Positions 23,067 through 33,265 of a stretch of 64,000 nucleotides of DNA are shown here, one piece after another. The notes beneath the pieces were generated by a model, which was not told where the DNA came from, did not search any database, and saw only the letters and a list, made by a program, of their open reading frames with translations. Every line of letters begins with the position of its first letter. Position 1 is the stretch's first letter. Origin of the DNA: Paraburkholderia sp. (lineage in GTDB: Bacteria > Pseudomonadota > Gammaproteobacteria > Burkholderiales > Burkholderiaceae); contig NZ_SCRP01000034.1 of NCBI RefSeq assembly GCF_004298475.1, positions 62,001 through 126,000 on the forward strand, given 5' to 3'. The translations under genes were made by a program, and so were the position numbers.

Positions 23067-24629
23067 TCAGTGTCCGCCCGCGCCCGCTGCACCTGCACCA
23101 GCGCCCTTGCCCGGCCTCGTCACCCAGATCAGCGGAACGATGGCGACAAAGATCACAGCCGAGATCCAGAAGATATCGTTCAGACCCAGCATGGTCGCTT
23201 GCGCGTTGAGCGACGCTTCGAAGAATGCGTTCGCCTTGGGTGTGCCCGCGCCAAGCATGGTTTGCAGACGAGCAATACTGCCGACGAAAGCCGGATTTTC
23301 GACGCTCGTCCGCTCGACCAGTTGCGCGTGATGAAGGATCGTGCGATTGCTCCAGGCATTGCTCAGCAGCGACGTCCCTATCGCACCGGCCAGAATGCGC
23401 ACGAAGTTGGACAGGCCAGCCGCAGCCGGTATTTTTTCGGCCGGAAGCCCCGAGAGAATGATGGCGGTGAGCGGCGTGAAGAACAGCGCGGTGGGAATGC
23501 CTTGCAGGAGCGTCGGCAGCACCAGCGTGTAGGTGTCGATGCCCGTCGTGTAGTGCGAGCGCATGAAAAATACGCCAGCGAACCCGACGAATGCCAATGT
23601 GGCGAGCACGCGCGTATCGGAGCGCGGCATGACCTTGCCCATCACCGGCGCGAGGACCACGGCGAAGATCCCGAGCGGCGCGGTCACGAGGCCCGCATCC
23701 ACGGCGCGGTAGCCAAGAAAGCCCTGAATCCACTGCGGCAGGAACACGAGGTTCGCAAAGAAAATCGCGTACGCGACGGAAATCGCCACGGTGCCGCCCA
23801 GAAAATTGCGCCTGGCGAACAGCCGTAAATCGACGATGGGTTTTTCCTCGGTCAGCTCCCAGATCAGGAAAAACACGAAGCTGATTGCCGCCACGATCGT
23901 CAGCGCCCAGATCATCGGCGAATCGAACCAGTCGAGGTCCTTGCCCTTGTCGAGCATGATCTGCAGCGATGCAACCCACACGATCAGCGAGATCAGTCCC
24001 ACTTTGTCGATTGGAAGCTTGCGCGTGGGCGTTTCGCGGTCGCGGTAGACACTCCAGACCGTCACGGCTGCGAAGAGGCCGACCGGCACGTTGATGTAGA
24101 AGATCCACGACCAGCTGTAGTTGTCCGTGATCCAGCCGCCGAGCGCCGGGCCGGCGATCGGCCCGACTGTCGCGGTCATCGCCCACAGCGCAAGCGCGTT
24201 CGAGCTCTTTTGCTGCGGAAAGGACGCGAGCAACAGCGCCTGCGACAGCGGCACCAGCGGCCCCGCCACGGCCCCCTGCACGATCCGCGCGATGAGCAGC
24301 ACCTGCAGGTTCGGCGCGAGACCGCATGCCGCCGACGACAGCACGAACAGCAGAATCGCCCCGACGAACAGCTTCACTTGCCCCACGCGCTGCGTGAGCC
24401 AGCCGGTCAGCGGAATCGACACCGCATTGGCCGCAGCGAACAGCGTGATGACCCACGTCCCTTCGTCGATGGATACGCCGAGGTTGCCGGAGAGCGTCGG
24501 GATCGCGACGTTTGCAATCGACGAATCGAGCACGTTCATGAAGGTGGCGAGCGCCACGGCGAACGTGCCAAGGACAAATCTTGCGCCGGTCAGTGGGCGT
24601 GGCGCCTTCGCGCCGGTCGACGGGTTCAT
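23067..24629 (-). CDS. DHA2-family (EmrB-type) drug:H+ antiporter
   Basis: 520 aa with 14 predicted membrane helices. The DHA2 motifs are present: MNVLDSSIANVAIPTLSG in helix 1, WVITLFAAANAVSIPLTGWL, and GPALGGWITDNYSWSWIFYI (motif C). Start at the ATG at 24629 with AAGGA upstream. It exports hydrophobic toxic compounds from the inner membrane through the EmrA-like and NodT-like partners. It is first in the leftward cluster and has the best operator (24677-24696) just upstream. Confidence 0.95.
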   Translation of the reverse strand: MNPSTGAKAPRPLTGARFVLGTFAVALATFMNVLDSSIANVAIPTLSGNLGVSIDEGTWVITLFAAANAVSIPLTGWLTQRVGQVKLFVGAILLFVLSSAACGLAPNLQVLLIARIVQGAVAGPLVPLSQALLLASFPQQKSSNALALWAMTATVGPIAGPALGGWITDNYSWSWIFYINVPVGLFAAVTVWSVYRDRETPTRKLPIDKVGLISLIVWVASLQIMLDKGKDLDWFDSPMIWALTIVAAISFVFFLIWELTEEKPIVDLRLFARRNFLGGTVAISVAYAIFFANLVFLPQWIQGFLGYRAVDAGLVTAPLGIFAVVLAPVMGKVMPRSDTRVLATLAFVGFAGVFFMRSHYTTGIDTYTLVLPTLLQGIPTALFFTPLTAIILSGLPAEKIPAAAGLSNFVRILAGAIGTSLLSNAWSNRTILHHAQLVERTSVENPAFVGSIARLQTMLGAGTPKANAFFEASLNAQATMLGLNDIFWISAVIFVAIVPLIWVTRPGKGAGAGAAGAGGH

Positions 24630-24676
24630 GCTGCGTCCTTTGAACTCGGATCGCATGGTGTTTCAGCGATCGGCAT

Positions 24677-24696
24677 ATATCTGACTTATCAGATAT
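24677..24696. promoter_or_regulatory. MarR-type operator upstream of the transporter gene
   Basis: ATATCTGACTTATCAGATAT, a 20-bp near-perfect palindrome 48 bp before the start codon. Confidence 0.82.
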
Positions 24697-24817
24697 GAAG
24701 AAAAAAAAAACGGCCCATCGGCTCGCAGGCTGTTTGCAAACAAGCCCGACCGCGGTTTCAGATTCGACCTTCGTCGACCTCGCGGAGTACCGATCGCCAT
24801 TTACTGACGCGAAATAT

Positions 24818-24833
24818 ATCTGACAATGCAGAT
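24818..24833. promoter_or_regulatory. Second MarR-type operator upstream of the transporter gene
   Basis: ATCTGACAATGCAGAT, same half-sites, ~125 bp further upstream. The 24630-25128 gap otherwise holds no gene that I can see. Confidence 0.7.
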
Positions 24834-25128
24834 TTAAACAAATCTATTTTTTAGCCGCTGATCACGCCGATCGCCTGTCCGCGATCAACAGACCGGTTCA
24901 ACGCCCTGCGCGGTTCGCATCGCAAGCTATTTCTTCAGATGTGGACGCCGCATGAATTTTGCCGCGTCGCGCCGCCCGTCGTCTTGATATGGATTCCTGA
25001 GTCATCTTCAGATGCGCGCAGACGGACGACGCCAGATAGCCAGCCCGGAAGGATCGTGATCTTTGCGATTGAACGACAGATGCGGCAAGCGACGCGGCGT
25101 CCGCTGCGCGACCGCACAGCGGACATGG

Positions 25129-25977
25129 TCAGGCCTGCTTCAGCGCGGCATCGAGGGCATGCGCGGCCGCCCGATCGCCTTCCGTGGCGAGGCCGATGCG
25201 AAACACCGTCTGGCGGTTGTGGCCCGCCGCAGCGGGCGAGTCCCACAGCAGTTCGATCTTCGCGCGCCGTTTCATGGCCACCGGCGCCGAGGCGGATGCC
25301 GAAGCGGGCACCGACGCCGGACACTCCGACGCCGTGGAGGGCGATGGCGCAGCGCCGTCGGTGCTCGCGTCCGCCATGACTGGATCGGCGCCGGACGTCT
25401 GCGGCGCAGCCGCAGCGACCGGGGAGCCGACCGGCTGCGTGCCCTGCGGCCAGCGCACGGAAAGCTCGCGCGCGTCGTACTGGCCGACCTTGCGGCTTTC
25501 CAGCCAGACGATGGTGGTGCGCGTGGCGGAATCGAGCGACACCGCGTAGCGGCCAATCGCAAACCGGCGCGCGGCGATATTGGTGCGCCACAGCGCGCGC
25601 GGCCGGCAGATCCAGACCACCGCGGCGTACAGCGCGGGCGCAACGACGAGCCAGCCGTTGGTCGCCGCCACCGTGCTGAGCGCCCGTCGCCAGCCTGCAA
25701 CCGAAACGAAGAAGCCGACCGACCACAGCGCGAACAGAAAACCGAGCAGACCGAAGAAACGCAGCGCCTGGCGCAGCCACGACGGCAACGGATGGAACGG
25801 GCGTTCGATGCGTGCCTTCGCGCCCGGCAGCACGATCAGCAGAAACAGGAAGACGAGATTGATGCACGCCCAGGGCGACGAAGCCATGCCCTGCAGCGCC
25901 GCCAGGAAGTTCATCTGCTCCATGGAGTAGAGCCAGCGCGCGAGGAGGACGAGACCGATCGCACGCAAGGCGAACAT
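25129..25977 (-). CDS. Hypothetical inner-membrane protein
   Basis: 282 aa from the ATG at 25977; an in-frame extension to 26130 is Arg-rich and unlikely. The N-terminal half has about four membrane helices (FALRAIGLVLLARWLY; LVFLFLLIVLPG; LLGFLFALWSVGFFVSVAGW; WLVVAPALYAAVVWI). The C-terminal half is soluble with a Ser/Ala/Pro-rich linker. I recognise no catalytic motif. It stands next to, and downstream of, a leftward glycosyltransferase gene, with a ~230-bp gap. Confidence 0.7.
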   Translation of the reverse strand: MFALRAIGLVLLARWLYSMEQMNFLAALQGMASSPWACINLVFLFLLIVLPGAKARIERPFHPLPSWLRQALRFFGLLGFLFALWSVGFFVSVAGWRRALSTVAATNGWLVVAPALYAAVVWICRPRALWRTNIAARRFAIGRYAVSLDSATRTTIVWLESRKVGQYDARELSVRWPQGTQPVGSPVAAAAPQTSGADPVMADASTDGAAPSPSTASECPASVPASASASAPVAMKRRAKIELLWDSPAAAGHNRQTVFRIGLATEGDRAAAHALDAALKQA

Positions 25978-26205
25978 CGTCCCGGCGCCAGGAATGGCTG
26001 CCGTGGGCGTCGGTCGGGTTCTCGCCAAAGCTCTTCTCCTCTCGTCAGGGTTGCCAGCGGTTTTGCGGGAACGGCCATTATAGGGACATTGCCGCCTTGT
26101 CTCACGCTGACCGGCAACGCTTGCGCACAAAAGACAACGCCCCGGTGCGCAGGCAGCGGGGCGTTGTTCGGCGACCAGGCGGGCTGCGCCCGCGGTCGGC
26201 CGGAC

Positions 26206-27270
26206 TTAACCGGCGGCGACTTCGCGCAGCACGGTGCGGCGCTTCTGGCGCAGCAGCTCTTCGTAGACGCGAACGTAGTTCTGCGCCATCACCTTCGACG
26301 AGAAGCGCGATTCGAACGCACCGCGAACCTTCTCGCGCGACAGCGACGAAATACGCTTGATGGCGGCGACCGCGCTGATTTCGTCTTCGACGACGAAGCC
26401 CGACACGCCGTTTTCGATCACTTCGGGCACCGAGCCGCGCTTGAACGCGACGACCGGCGTACCGCAAGCCATGGCTTCGATCATGACGAGGCCGAAGGGC
26501 TCCGGCCAGTCGATCGGGAACACCAGTGCATGCGCGTTGCCGAGGAATTCACGCTTTTCGGCTTCGCCGATTTCGCCGATGTACTCGACGTGCGGCAGCG
26601 CCATCAGCGGCTTGATGACTTCTTCGTAGTAGGCACGGTCGGCCTTGTCGATCTTGGCGGCGACCTTGAGCTTCATGCCTGCCTGACCGGCGATGCGGAT
26701 CGCCTTGTCAAGGCCCTTCTCCGGCGAAACACGGCCCAGGAATGCGAGGTAGCCGGGCTCGACGTCAGGAATCGGCGTGAGCACGTTTTCCGGCAGGCCG
26801 TGGTAGACGGTCTGCTGCCAGTTGGCTTGCTGGAGCGGGATGCGCTGGTTGTCCGAGATCGAGACGACCGGCACGTCGCTGAATGCGTTGAAGATCGGCT
26901 GCAGTTCCGGCAGGTCGAGACGGCCGTGCATGGTCGTCACGAACGGCACCGGCTGACGCTGGAACAGCGAGAACGGGTAATAGTCGATGTGGAAGTGCAG
27001 GACGTCGAACTCGTCCGCGCGGCGGCACACTTCTTCGAGCAGCAGCATGTGCGGAGCCATCACGTCGCGAATCGTCGGGTCGAGGCGCAGCGCCTGCGGC
27101 CAGAAAGCTTCGAGCTTCGCCGAGGTGATCGAATCGCCGCTTGCGAACAGCGTGACATCGTGCCCCTGTTCGACCAGCGCTTCGGTCAGGTAGGAGACCA
27201 CCCGTTCCGTGCCGCCGTAAAGCTTGGGAGGAACCGCCTCGTGCAACGGAGCGATTTGAGCGATTCGCAT
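26206..27270 (-). CDS. Family 4-like glycosyltransferase
   Basis: 354 aa from the ATG at 27270 (AAGGAG 9 bp upstream). The GT-B fold is visible: N-terminal APLHEAVPPKLYGGTERVVS, a central nucleotide-binding strand YLAFLGRVSPEKGLDKAIRI, and the family 4 signature around EPFGLVMIEAMACGTPVVAF. It transfers a sugar from an activated donor to an unknown acceptor. A proteobacterial 'MRIAQIAPL...YGGTERVV' group of this kind is common as a lone gene. Neighbours do not point to a polysaccharide cluster. Confidence 0.9.
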   Translation of the reverse strand: MRIAQIAPLHEAVPPKLYGGTERVVSYLTEALVEQGHDVTLFASGDSITSAKLEAFWPQALRLDPTIRDVMAPHMLLLEEVCRRADEFDVLHFHIDYYPFSLFQRQPVPFVTTMHGRLDLPELQPIFNAFSDVPVVSISDNQRIPLQQANWQQTVYHGLPENVLTPIPDVEPGYLAFLGRVSPEKGLDKAIRIAGQAGMKLKVAAKIDKADRAYYEEVIKPLMALPHVEYIGEIGEAEKREFLGNAHALVFPIDWPEPFGLVMIEAMACGTPVVAFKRGSVPEVIENGVSGFVVEDEISAVAAIKRISSLSREKVRGAFESRFSSKVMAQNYVRVYEELLRQKRRTVLREVAAG

Positions 27271-28037
27271 AGTGGTGAACTCCTTCCTCGTAATAAATCG
27301 GGCAAAGTACTGCAAGTTTGACAATCGACCCTCACCGGCGCCGGCAGCCTTGCCGTTCACCACTAGAGGCGTTCCGTACCGCTAACCACGCCGGCATCGC
27401 CGACACACTGGCCGTCGTAGTTTCAGATTGACGGAACGGCACAGTCGGGTAAACGCGCAGGGCTCGCGGTCGTTGACACACTTGCTGTCAGATTCCCTAC
27501 GCTATTCGAGTCGGCATTATCCGGGTCCACTACCCATGCCGCCTAGGACATTTCAAAAACTTTACATTGTTACAACTCGGAAACACGCACCAACCCCATG
27601 TTTTAAAACATAATTTCCACTCAGGGGCTGGAATGCGCGTCCTGCAGTCCTGACCGCGGCTCTACAGCAGTTGTTTCCGCGGTTGTTCCGCGGTTTTTTG
27701 ATTGCGTGCGCATCCTTCGATCGCTGCGCTTTTGGCTCACCGTCTGCCCGGCGTTAACCGACAAGCACAACGGCGTTTCAAATGCAATCCATAATTATAT
27801 CTCTAAAACAATCTTGCACACCTGTTGAACCTCCATCTCAACAAGCTGTCGGCAAGACATTCCGTGCGCCGTACTGTCGCGATATCATGCGCGTCCCGTG
27901 GCCCTGGGCGATGCGCCATGCGCAAGGGGTGTTTACAATGGATGAACGTCCGCGATCGTGGCGGTTAGCTCGCCTTCTCTCTTCTCTTTGACTTTGTACG
28001 GATTCGCTCCGTCAGACCGACCACCCAGCACAGACAA
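27271..28037. other. 767-bp intergenic region between divergent genes
   Basis: I see no gene. It holds the divergent promoters of the glycosyltransferase and the ABC exporter. Noted elements are a perfect 14-bp palindrome ATGTTTTAAAACAT (27598-27611) and a small hairpin CCGCGG-TTGTT-CCGCGG followed by six T (27677-27699), which looks like a rightward terminator although no rightward gene precedes it. Confidence 0.55.
27677..27699 (+). terminator. Terminator-like hairpin with no obvious gene before it
   Basis: CCGCGG pairs with CCGCGG over TTGTT and is followed by TTTTTT. It could end an unannotated short rightward transcript starting in the 27271-27670 gap. Confidence 0.5.
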
Positions 28038-29873
28038 TTGGAACATCTCACCATCGCCCAGCGTAACGCCCACAACGCAAAGCTCGCGAGCTATGCGCGG
28101 CGGCCGCTCGCGTTCCTGTTTCGTTACATCCGTCGTCACCCGCTCGCACATGCCATCGTGCTGGCGAGCGTGTTCGCGGCCGTCGGCTGCGCGCTCGCCT
28201 CGCAATACGCGATCAAGCATCTGATCGACGTGCTCGGCGCGGGGCGCCATCATCCGGGACCGCTGTGGACCGCGTTCGCGCTGCTCGTCGGCCTGATTGC
28301 CGCCGACAACCTGCTCTGGCGCGTCGGCGGCTGGTTCGCGGCGCACACGTTCGTCGCGGTGACGGGCGACCTGAGGCGCGACCTGTTCCAGTACCTGAGC
28401 GGCCATTCGCCGAGCTACTACGCGGAAAAGCAGCCCGGCACGCTCGCGAGCCGCATCACCGCCACCTCCAACGCCGTCTACACCGCCGAGAACACTACCG
28501 CCTGGAACGTGCTGCCGCCGTGCATCGCCGTGGCCGGCGCGATCGTCATGATCATCACCGTGAACCCGCTGATGGCCGCCGGGCTCCTGCTGTGCTCGGC
28601 GATCCTCTCGGTGATTCTCTTCAAGCTCGCCGGGCGCGGCTCGGCACGCCACCACACGTTCGCGTCGCGGGCCGCCGCCGTGGACGGCGAGCTGGTCGAC
28701 GTGATCGGCAACATGGCGCTCGTGCGCGCCTTCGGCATGACGTTTCGCGAGCAAAGGCGCTTTCGCGGCACCGTGAAAGCCGAGATGGACGCGCGCCGCG
28801 ACAGCCTGCTGTACCTCGAAAAGCTGCGTCTGCTGCACGCCGTGATCACGGCGATGCTCTCTGCGGGCCTGCTCGGCTGGGCACTCTGGCTCTGGGATCA
28901 GGGCCGCGCCACGTCGGGCGACATCGTGCTCGTCAGTTCGCTCGGCTTTACCATCCTGCACGGCACGCGCGACCTCGCCGTCGCGCTCGTCGACGTCACG
29001 CAGCACGTCGCGCGCCTCGCCGAGGCCGTCCAGACGCTGCTCGAACCGCACGGCATGCCCGACCGCGACGACGCCACCGAACTCGTCGCCCAGGGCGGGC
29101 TCGTCGACTTCGAGGGCGTGACGTTCGCCTATCCGCACCGCAAGGCGATCCTCGACCATTTCGATCTGCGTATCGAAGCCGGACAGCGCGTGGGCCTGAT
29201 CGGCAAGTCGGGCGCGGGCAAGACCACGGTTCTCGCGCTGCTGCAGCGTTTCTACGAAACCCAGGGCGGCGCGATCAAGGTCGACGGCCAGAACATCGCG
29301 GCCGTGACGCAGGAGAGCCTGCGCAACGCCATCGCGCTCGTCCCGCAGGACATTTCGCTCCTGCACCGCTCGATCTACGAGAACATCGCCTATGGCCGTC
29401 CCGAAGCGAGCCGCGAGGAAGTGCTCGCCGCCGCCCGCGAGGCGCGCTGTGCCGACTTTATCGAGGCGATGCCGGAGACTTACGACACGATCGTCGGCGA
29501 CCGCGGCGTGAAGCTGTCGGGCGGCCAGCGCCAGCGCATCGCAATCGCGCGGGCGATCCTCAAGAACGCGCCGATCCTGCTGCTCGACGAGGCCACCTCG
29601 GCGCTCGACAGCGCATCCGAGGAGGCGATCCAGCAGGCGCTCGACCGTCTGATGGTCGGCCGCACCGTGATCGCCATCGCGCACCGCCTCTCCACGCTGC
29701 AGAACTTCGACCGCATCATCGTGATGAGCACGGGCAAGGTGATCGACGACGGCACCCCCGAAGAACTGCGCAACCGGCCGGGCCTCTATCGCGATCTGCT
29801 CGCCAAGCAGTACGGCAAGCATTCCACGCTGCATCTGGGCCCCAAGAAGGCCGACGAGAAACACGTCGCCTGA
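28038..29873 (+). CDS. MsbA-like ABC exporter (fused membrane and ATPase domains)
   Basis: 611 aa with a six-helix membrane domain (residues ~30-325) and a nucleotide-binding domain (~350-590): Walker A GKSGAGKTT, signature LSGGQRQRIAIARAIL, Walker B ILLLDEATSALD, H-loop AIAHRLSTL. A half-transporter that works as a homodimer. The start is placed at a TTG (28038), because the first ATG codons in frame lie inside the membrane domain; the real start could differ by a few residues. The substrate is unknown (lipid or peptide export is typical). Ends at a bidirectional terminator shared with otsA. Confidence 0.92.
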   Translation: MEHLTIAQRNAHNAKLASYARRPLAFLFRYIRRHPLAHAIVLASVFAAVGCALASQYAIKHLIDVLGAGRHHPGPLWTAFALLVGLIAADNLLWRVGGWFAAHTFVAVTGDLRRDLFQYLSGHSPSYYAEKQPGTLASRITATSNAVYTAENTTAWNVLPPCIAVAGAIVMIITVNPLMAAGLLLCSAILSVILFKLAGRGSARHHTFASRAAAVDGELVDVIGNMALVRAFGMTFREQRRFRGTVKAEMDARRDSLLYLEKLRLLHAVITAMLSAGLLGWALWLWDQGRATSGDIVLVSSLGFTILHGTRDLAVALVDVTQHVARLAEAVQTLLEPHGMPDRDDATELVAQGGLVDFEGVTFAYPHRKAILDHFDLRIEAGQRVGLIGKSGAGKTTVLALLQRFYETQGGAIKVDGQNIAAVTQESLRNAIALVPQDISLLHRSIYENIAYGRPEASREEVLAAAREARCADFIEAMPETYDTIVGDRGVKLSGGQRQRIAIARAILKNAPILLLDEATSALDSASEEAIQQALDRLMVGRTVIAIAHRLSTLQNFDRIIVMSTGKVIDDGTPEELRNRPGLYRDLLAKQYGKHSTLHLGPKKADEKHVA

Positions 29874-29899
29874 CGCGCCTTCAGCGCCCGCCCGGAAAC

Positions 29900-29931
29900 G
29901 AAAAAGCCGCTTCGATTGGAGCGGCTTTTTC
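29900..29931. terminator. Bidirectional terminator between the ABC exporter and otsA
   Basis: GAAAAAGCCGCT pairs with AGCGGCTTTTTC over an 8-nt loop, with A/T runs on both sides, between convergent genes. Confidence 0.93.
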
Positions 29932-29972
29932 ACTTTGCGTACGAACCCGCCAGCGGCGCCCGCCGCGCGCGC

Positions 29973-31430
29973 TCAGTCCTGGTCCTGCCCCTGCACCGCT
30001 TCGTGCGCCGCCTTCGAGCGCAACGGCAGCGCGGCACGGCGCTTGTCGCCGATCTGCGTGAGGTCGCGCATGAACCGGTCGCGCCAGACCGATACATTGT
30101 TCTCGCGCAGTTGCGCCATCATGTCGCGGTAGCGCGCCACGCGCTCGGCAAGCGGCAGCGCGAGCGCCATGGCAAGCGCATCGGCCATGCCGTCGATGTC
30201 GAGCGGATTGACGATCAGTGCGCCGGTCAGTTCCTGCGCGGCGCCCGCGAAGCGCGAGAGGACCAGCACGCCGGGATCTTCCGGATCCTGCGCGGAGACG
30301 TACTCCTTGGCGACGAGGTTCATTCCGTCGCGCAACGGCGTCACATAGCCGACCTGCGACGCCCGGAACAGCGCCGCCAGCACGGCGCGCTCGTACTGAC
30401 GATGGATGTACCAGATCGGCGTCCAGTCGAGTTCGGCGTAACGGCCGTTGATGCGGCCCGATTCCGCCTCCAGGCGCAGGCGGATGTCCTGATACGCGTG
30501 CAGATCGGCGCGCGTGGGCGGTGCGATCTGCACGAACGAGACGTTGTTGCGCTGGGTCGGGTGCTGGTCGAGCAGCCGTTCGAATGCGCGAAAGCGCTCG
30601 ACGAGCCCCTTCGAGTAATCGAGCCGGTCCACGCTCATGATGACCTTGCGGCCGTGCAGCGTCGCCTTGAGCGTGCGCACCGGCTTGCCGCGCTCGCCCG
30701 CCCGCGCGAGTTCGGCGATCTCGTCGGGATAGACGCCGATCGGATAGTCGCCCGCGAACAGCGTCTGGCCGAACGCCTCGACACGCGTCAGGCCGTCCGG
30801 CTGGTGCATCACTGACCCATCCGCCTCGTTGACGACGTAGTCGCAGAACGCGCGCAAATCGGGCTTCGTCTGGAAGCCGAGCAGATCGAACGAACACAGC
30901 GCCTTGACCAGTTCGCGATGCGTCGGCACCGCGAGCAGCACCTGCGAAGCCGGAAACGGAATATGCAGGAAAAAGCCGATGCGGTTCTTCACGCCCGCCG
31001 CGCGCAGCGCCTCGGCAAACGGGATCAGGTGATAGTCGTGGACCCAGACGATGTCGTCGTCGCGCAGGAGCGGCACGAGCTGATGCGCGAGCCAGCCGTT
31101 GACGCGGCGATAGCCTTCGAAGTCGTGGCGGTCGTACTGGACGAGATCGGCGCGATAGTGGAACGCGGGCCACAGCGTCGCGTTCGAGAAGCCGCGGTAG
31201 TACTGGTCGTAATCGCGGCGCAACAGGCCGATCGTCGCGAACGTGACCGGCCCGTGTTCCTCAAGCTGGATCTGCGGCTGGCCGGACGCGAGCACGTCGC
31301 CGCTCCAGCCGAACCACATGCCGCCCGTTTCCTTGAGCGCGTCATAGACGCCCACCGCGAGGCCGCCCGCTGCTGGGCCGCCTTCGGAGATCGGCGCGAC
31401 CCGGTTCGACACGATAATCAATCGGCTCAT
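29973..31430 (-). CDS. otsA: Trehalose-6-phosphate synthase
   Basis: 485 aa, GT20 family. It starts [18 protein letters not shown], and the donor loop [11 protein letters not shown] follows. Joins UDP-glucose and glucose-6-phosphate to trehalose-6-phosphate in the cytoplasm. Conserved blocks seen include [37 protein letters not shown] and [12 protein letters not shown]. Length fits the family (about 470 aa). It lies 79 bp after otsB on the same strand. Trehalose made here protects against osmotic and drying stress. Confidence 0.97.
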   Translation of the reverse strand: MSRLIIVSNRVAPISEGGPAAGGLAVGVYDALKETGGMWFGWSGDVLASGQPQIQLEEHGPVTFATIGLLRRDYDQYYRGFSNATLWPAFHYRADLVQYDRHDFEGYRRVNGWLAHQLVPLLRDDDIVWVHDYHLIPFAEALRAAGVKNRIGFFLHIPFPASQVLLAVPTHRELVKALCSFDLLGFQTKPDLRAFCDYVVNEADGSVMHQPDGLTRVEAFGQTLFAGDYPIGVYPDEIAELARAGERGKPVRTLKATLHGRKVIMSVDRLDYSKGLVERFRAFERLLDQHPTQRNNVSFVQIAPPTRADLHAYQDIRLRLEAESGRINGRYAELDWTPIWYIHRQYERAVLAALFRASQVGYVTPLRDGMNLVAKEYVSAQDPEDPGVLVLSRFAGAAQELTGALIVNPLDIDGMADALAMALALPLAERVARYRDMMAQLRENNVSVWRDRFMRDLTQIGDKRRAALPLRSKAAHEAVQGQDQD

Positions 31431-31509
31431 GAGGTGCGGGTTTCCGTACAGGTATCAGTGAGTGAGCGCCGGCTGCGCGGCGCAAATTCGAATGCTGCGG
31501 AGCAGCGTG

Positions 31510-32259
31510 TCACGCACCGCGCATCGTCGCGATGAGCGATGCCAGCCAGCCTAGCAGGGCGTCGACCGAATCGATGCGAGCGAGCGCGATCGTGTCGCCG
31601 CCGCCCACCTTGATCGAGAGCCCCTGGTGCGCATTGACGACCGCGAAGCCCTTTTCGTCGGTCAGATCGTCGCCCACGAACACCGGACGGCGGCCCGCGA
31701 ACGGCGGCTCGTCGAGAAAAGCGCGCAGCGCGCGGCCTTTGTCGACGTCCTTCGGCTTGATCTCATAGACCATCTTGCCGGGTTGCAAGACGTAGGCATC
31801 GGCGAATTCGCCGGCAAGATGCATGGTCGCCTCGCGCGCGGCGGGCTCGTGCTCGGGCGCATTGCGGTAATGCAAGGCCAGCGCCGCGCCTTTGATTTCG
31901 AGGAGCATCCCCGGATGCGCGCGCACGACTTCCGCGAGCACCTGTTCCATGTGCAGGAGCCGCTCATCGTTGAAGCCCACGCGCTGCGTGTCGCCATTGG
32001 CATCGCGGCGCTCGGCGCCGTGCAGGCCCGCCACCGGCAGGTCCGGCATGCCGAGGAACGCGTCGATGCTGTCGATGCCGCGGCCCGAGACGATCGCCAC
32101 CGCGCCGTGCGTCACGCGCCGCAGTTCGGCGAGCAGCGAGAGCATGTCGTGGCGCACCTGGATGCCGTCGGGCGTCGGGGCGAGTTCGACGAGCGTGCCG
32201 TCGAAATCGAAGAAGAAGGCCGTCTGATCAGGCGGCAATACGGCCGGTAGTGCTTGCAT
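31510..32259 (-). CDS. otsB: Trehalose-6-phosphate phosphatase
   Basis: 249 aa from the ATG at 32259, chosen because the HAD motif DFDGTLVEL then lies near residue 18. Further HAD motifs are AIVSGRGIDS and FVGDDLTDEKGF. It dephosphorylates trehalose-6-phosphate to trehalose and acts with OtsA downstream. The open frame continues 61 codons upstream but that part is Arg/Pro-rich and without family similarity. Confidence 0.95.
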   Translation of the reverse strand: MQALPAVLPPDQTAFFFDFDGTLVELAPTPDGIQVRHDMLSLLAELRRVTHGAVAIVSGRGIDSIDAFLGMPDLPVAGLHGAERRDANGDTQRVGFNDERLLHMEQVLAEVVRAHPGMLLEIKGAALALHYRNAPEHEPAAREATMHLAGEFADAYVLQPGKMVYEIKPKDVDKGRALRAFLDEPPFAGRRPVFVGDDLTDEKGFAVVNAHQGLSIKVGGGDTIALARIDSVDALLGWLASLIATMRGA

Positions 32260-32686
32260 TCCGTGTTTTTCACCCCTCGGCGCGCTGGCCGGGTATGGTT
32301 CCGGCGGCTTGTCGGGCTGTCGGAGAAAGTGTGCGCATCTTACCGCGCCTTCAACCGATTTTCGAGTTGGCAAGGTGCGCGGCCCTTGCCGCGTGGTTTC
32401 CCGCGCGGTTTCCCTGATCGCCGTGCGAGCGCGATGCGGCACATGGTCTCACGCGGGAGAAATATCCGCGCATCCCGGTAATCTGCCGCTAATTTTGCTA
32501 CATTCGCAGCGATATGCGGCGCGCAGTCGCGCCAGCGGCGCCAACACTTCCCGAATCGACCTGCCGATACAGCCTTTGCCTTCCGCGTTCGCCCTCTTCG
32601 CTCCGTCCACGCTTTCGCCTGCTGTCGAACGCCGTTCGGTGCAGGCCAGCGCCCGATTTCATGTCTTACCCGCCACAGGAACCACC

Positions 32687-33148
32687 ATGACGAAAAAACT
32701 GCCATCACTTGCCGCCGCACTGGGCGGCGCGCTCGCCTGTGCATGCGCGATGCTCGCACCGGCCGCGCACGCCGCCGACCAGGCGATCAGCGTACAGAAC
32801 GCGTGGGTGCGCTGGCTGCCCGGCAACCTGCCCGCAGCGGGCTATTTGACGCTCAGAAACGATGGCGACAAGAACGTGGATCTCGTTGACGTCGACAGCA
32901 ACGACTACGGCAGCGTGATGCTGCATCAGACGATCTCGAACGGATCGACGCAGAAGATGGTGATGGTGGACAAGCTGACGGTGCCGGCGCATGGCTCGGT
33001 GTCGGTCGCGCCGGGCGGCTATCACCTGATGCTGGAAGAGCCGAAGCACAAGATCGCGCCGGGCGACACGGTGCATATCAAGCTGGAGTTCTCGAATGGC
33101 GCGACGCTCGACACGCCCTTCGCCGTCAAAACGCCTGCGCAGCAGTAA
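32687..33148 (+). CDS. Periplasmic copper chaperone (PCuAC family)
   Basis: 153 aa with a signal peptide ending near PAAHAADQA. The PCuAC metal ligands follow in order: His in VMLHQT, Met in QKMVMV, and the HxM pair in GGYHLML. The family delivers Cu(I) to the CuA site of cytochrome oxidases. Start at 32687 with AGGA upstream. It stands alone between otsB and elaA; no SCO partner is seen nearby. The 427-bp gap before it holds no gene I can support, only the divergent promoters. Confidence 0.93.
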   Translation: MTKKLPSLAAALGGALACACAMLAPAAHAADQAISVQNAWVRWLPGNLPAAGYLTLRNDGDKNVDLVDVDSNDYGSVMLHQTISNGSTQKMVMVDKLTVPAHGSVSVAPGGYHLMLEEPKHKIAPGDTVHIKLEFSNGATLDTPFAVKTPAQQ

Positions 33149-33265
33149 CGCGCGCAGGCAATCCGTGATCGACGCGCGTTCCAGCCGGGGATGCGCGTGT
33201 TCAGCGCGCCAGTTCGCACTTCGCCACCGCATGCGGCCCCGCGCACGCGGACGCTTTTGCCGAGC

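Noticed and set aside
25063..27321. 752-aa rightward open frame
   Set aside because: Antisense shadow of the membrane protein and glycosyltransferase genes. Composition is Arg/Ala/Asp-rich without domains.
27933..29933. 666-aa leftward open frame
   Set aside because: It is antisense to the ABC exporter, whose Walker and signature motifs are intact. GC-rich codon bias opens the opposite frame.
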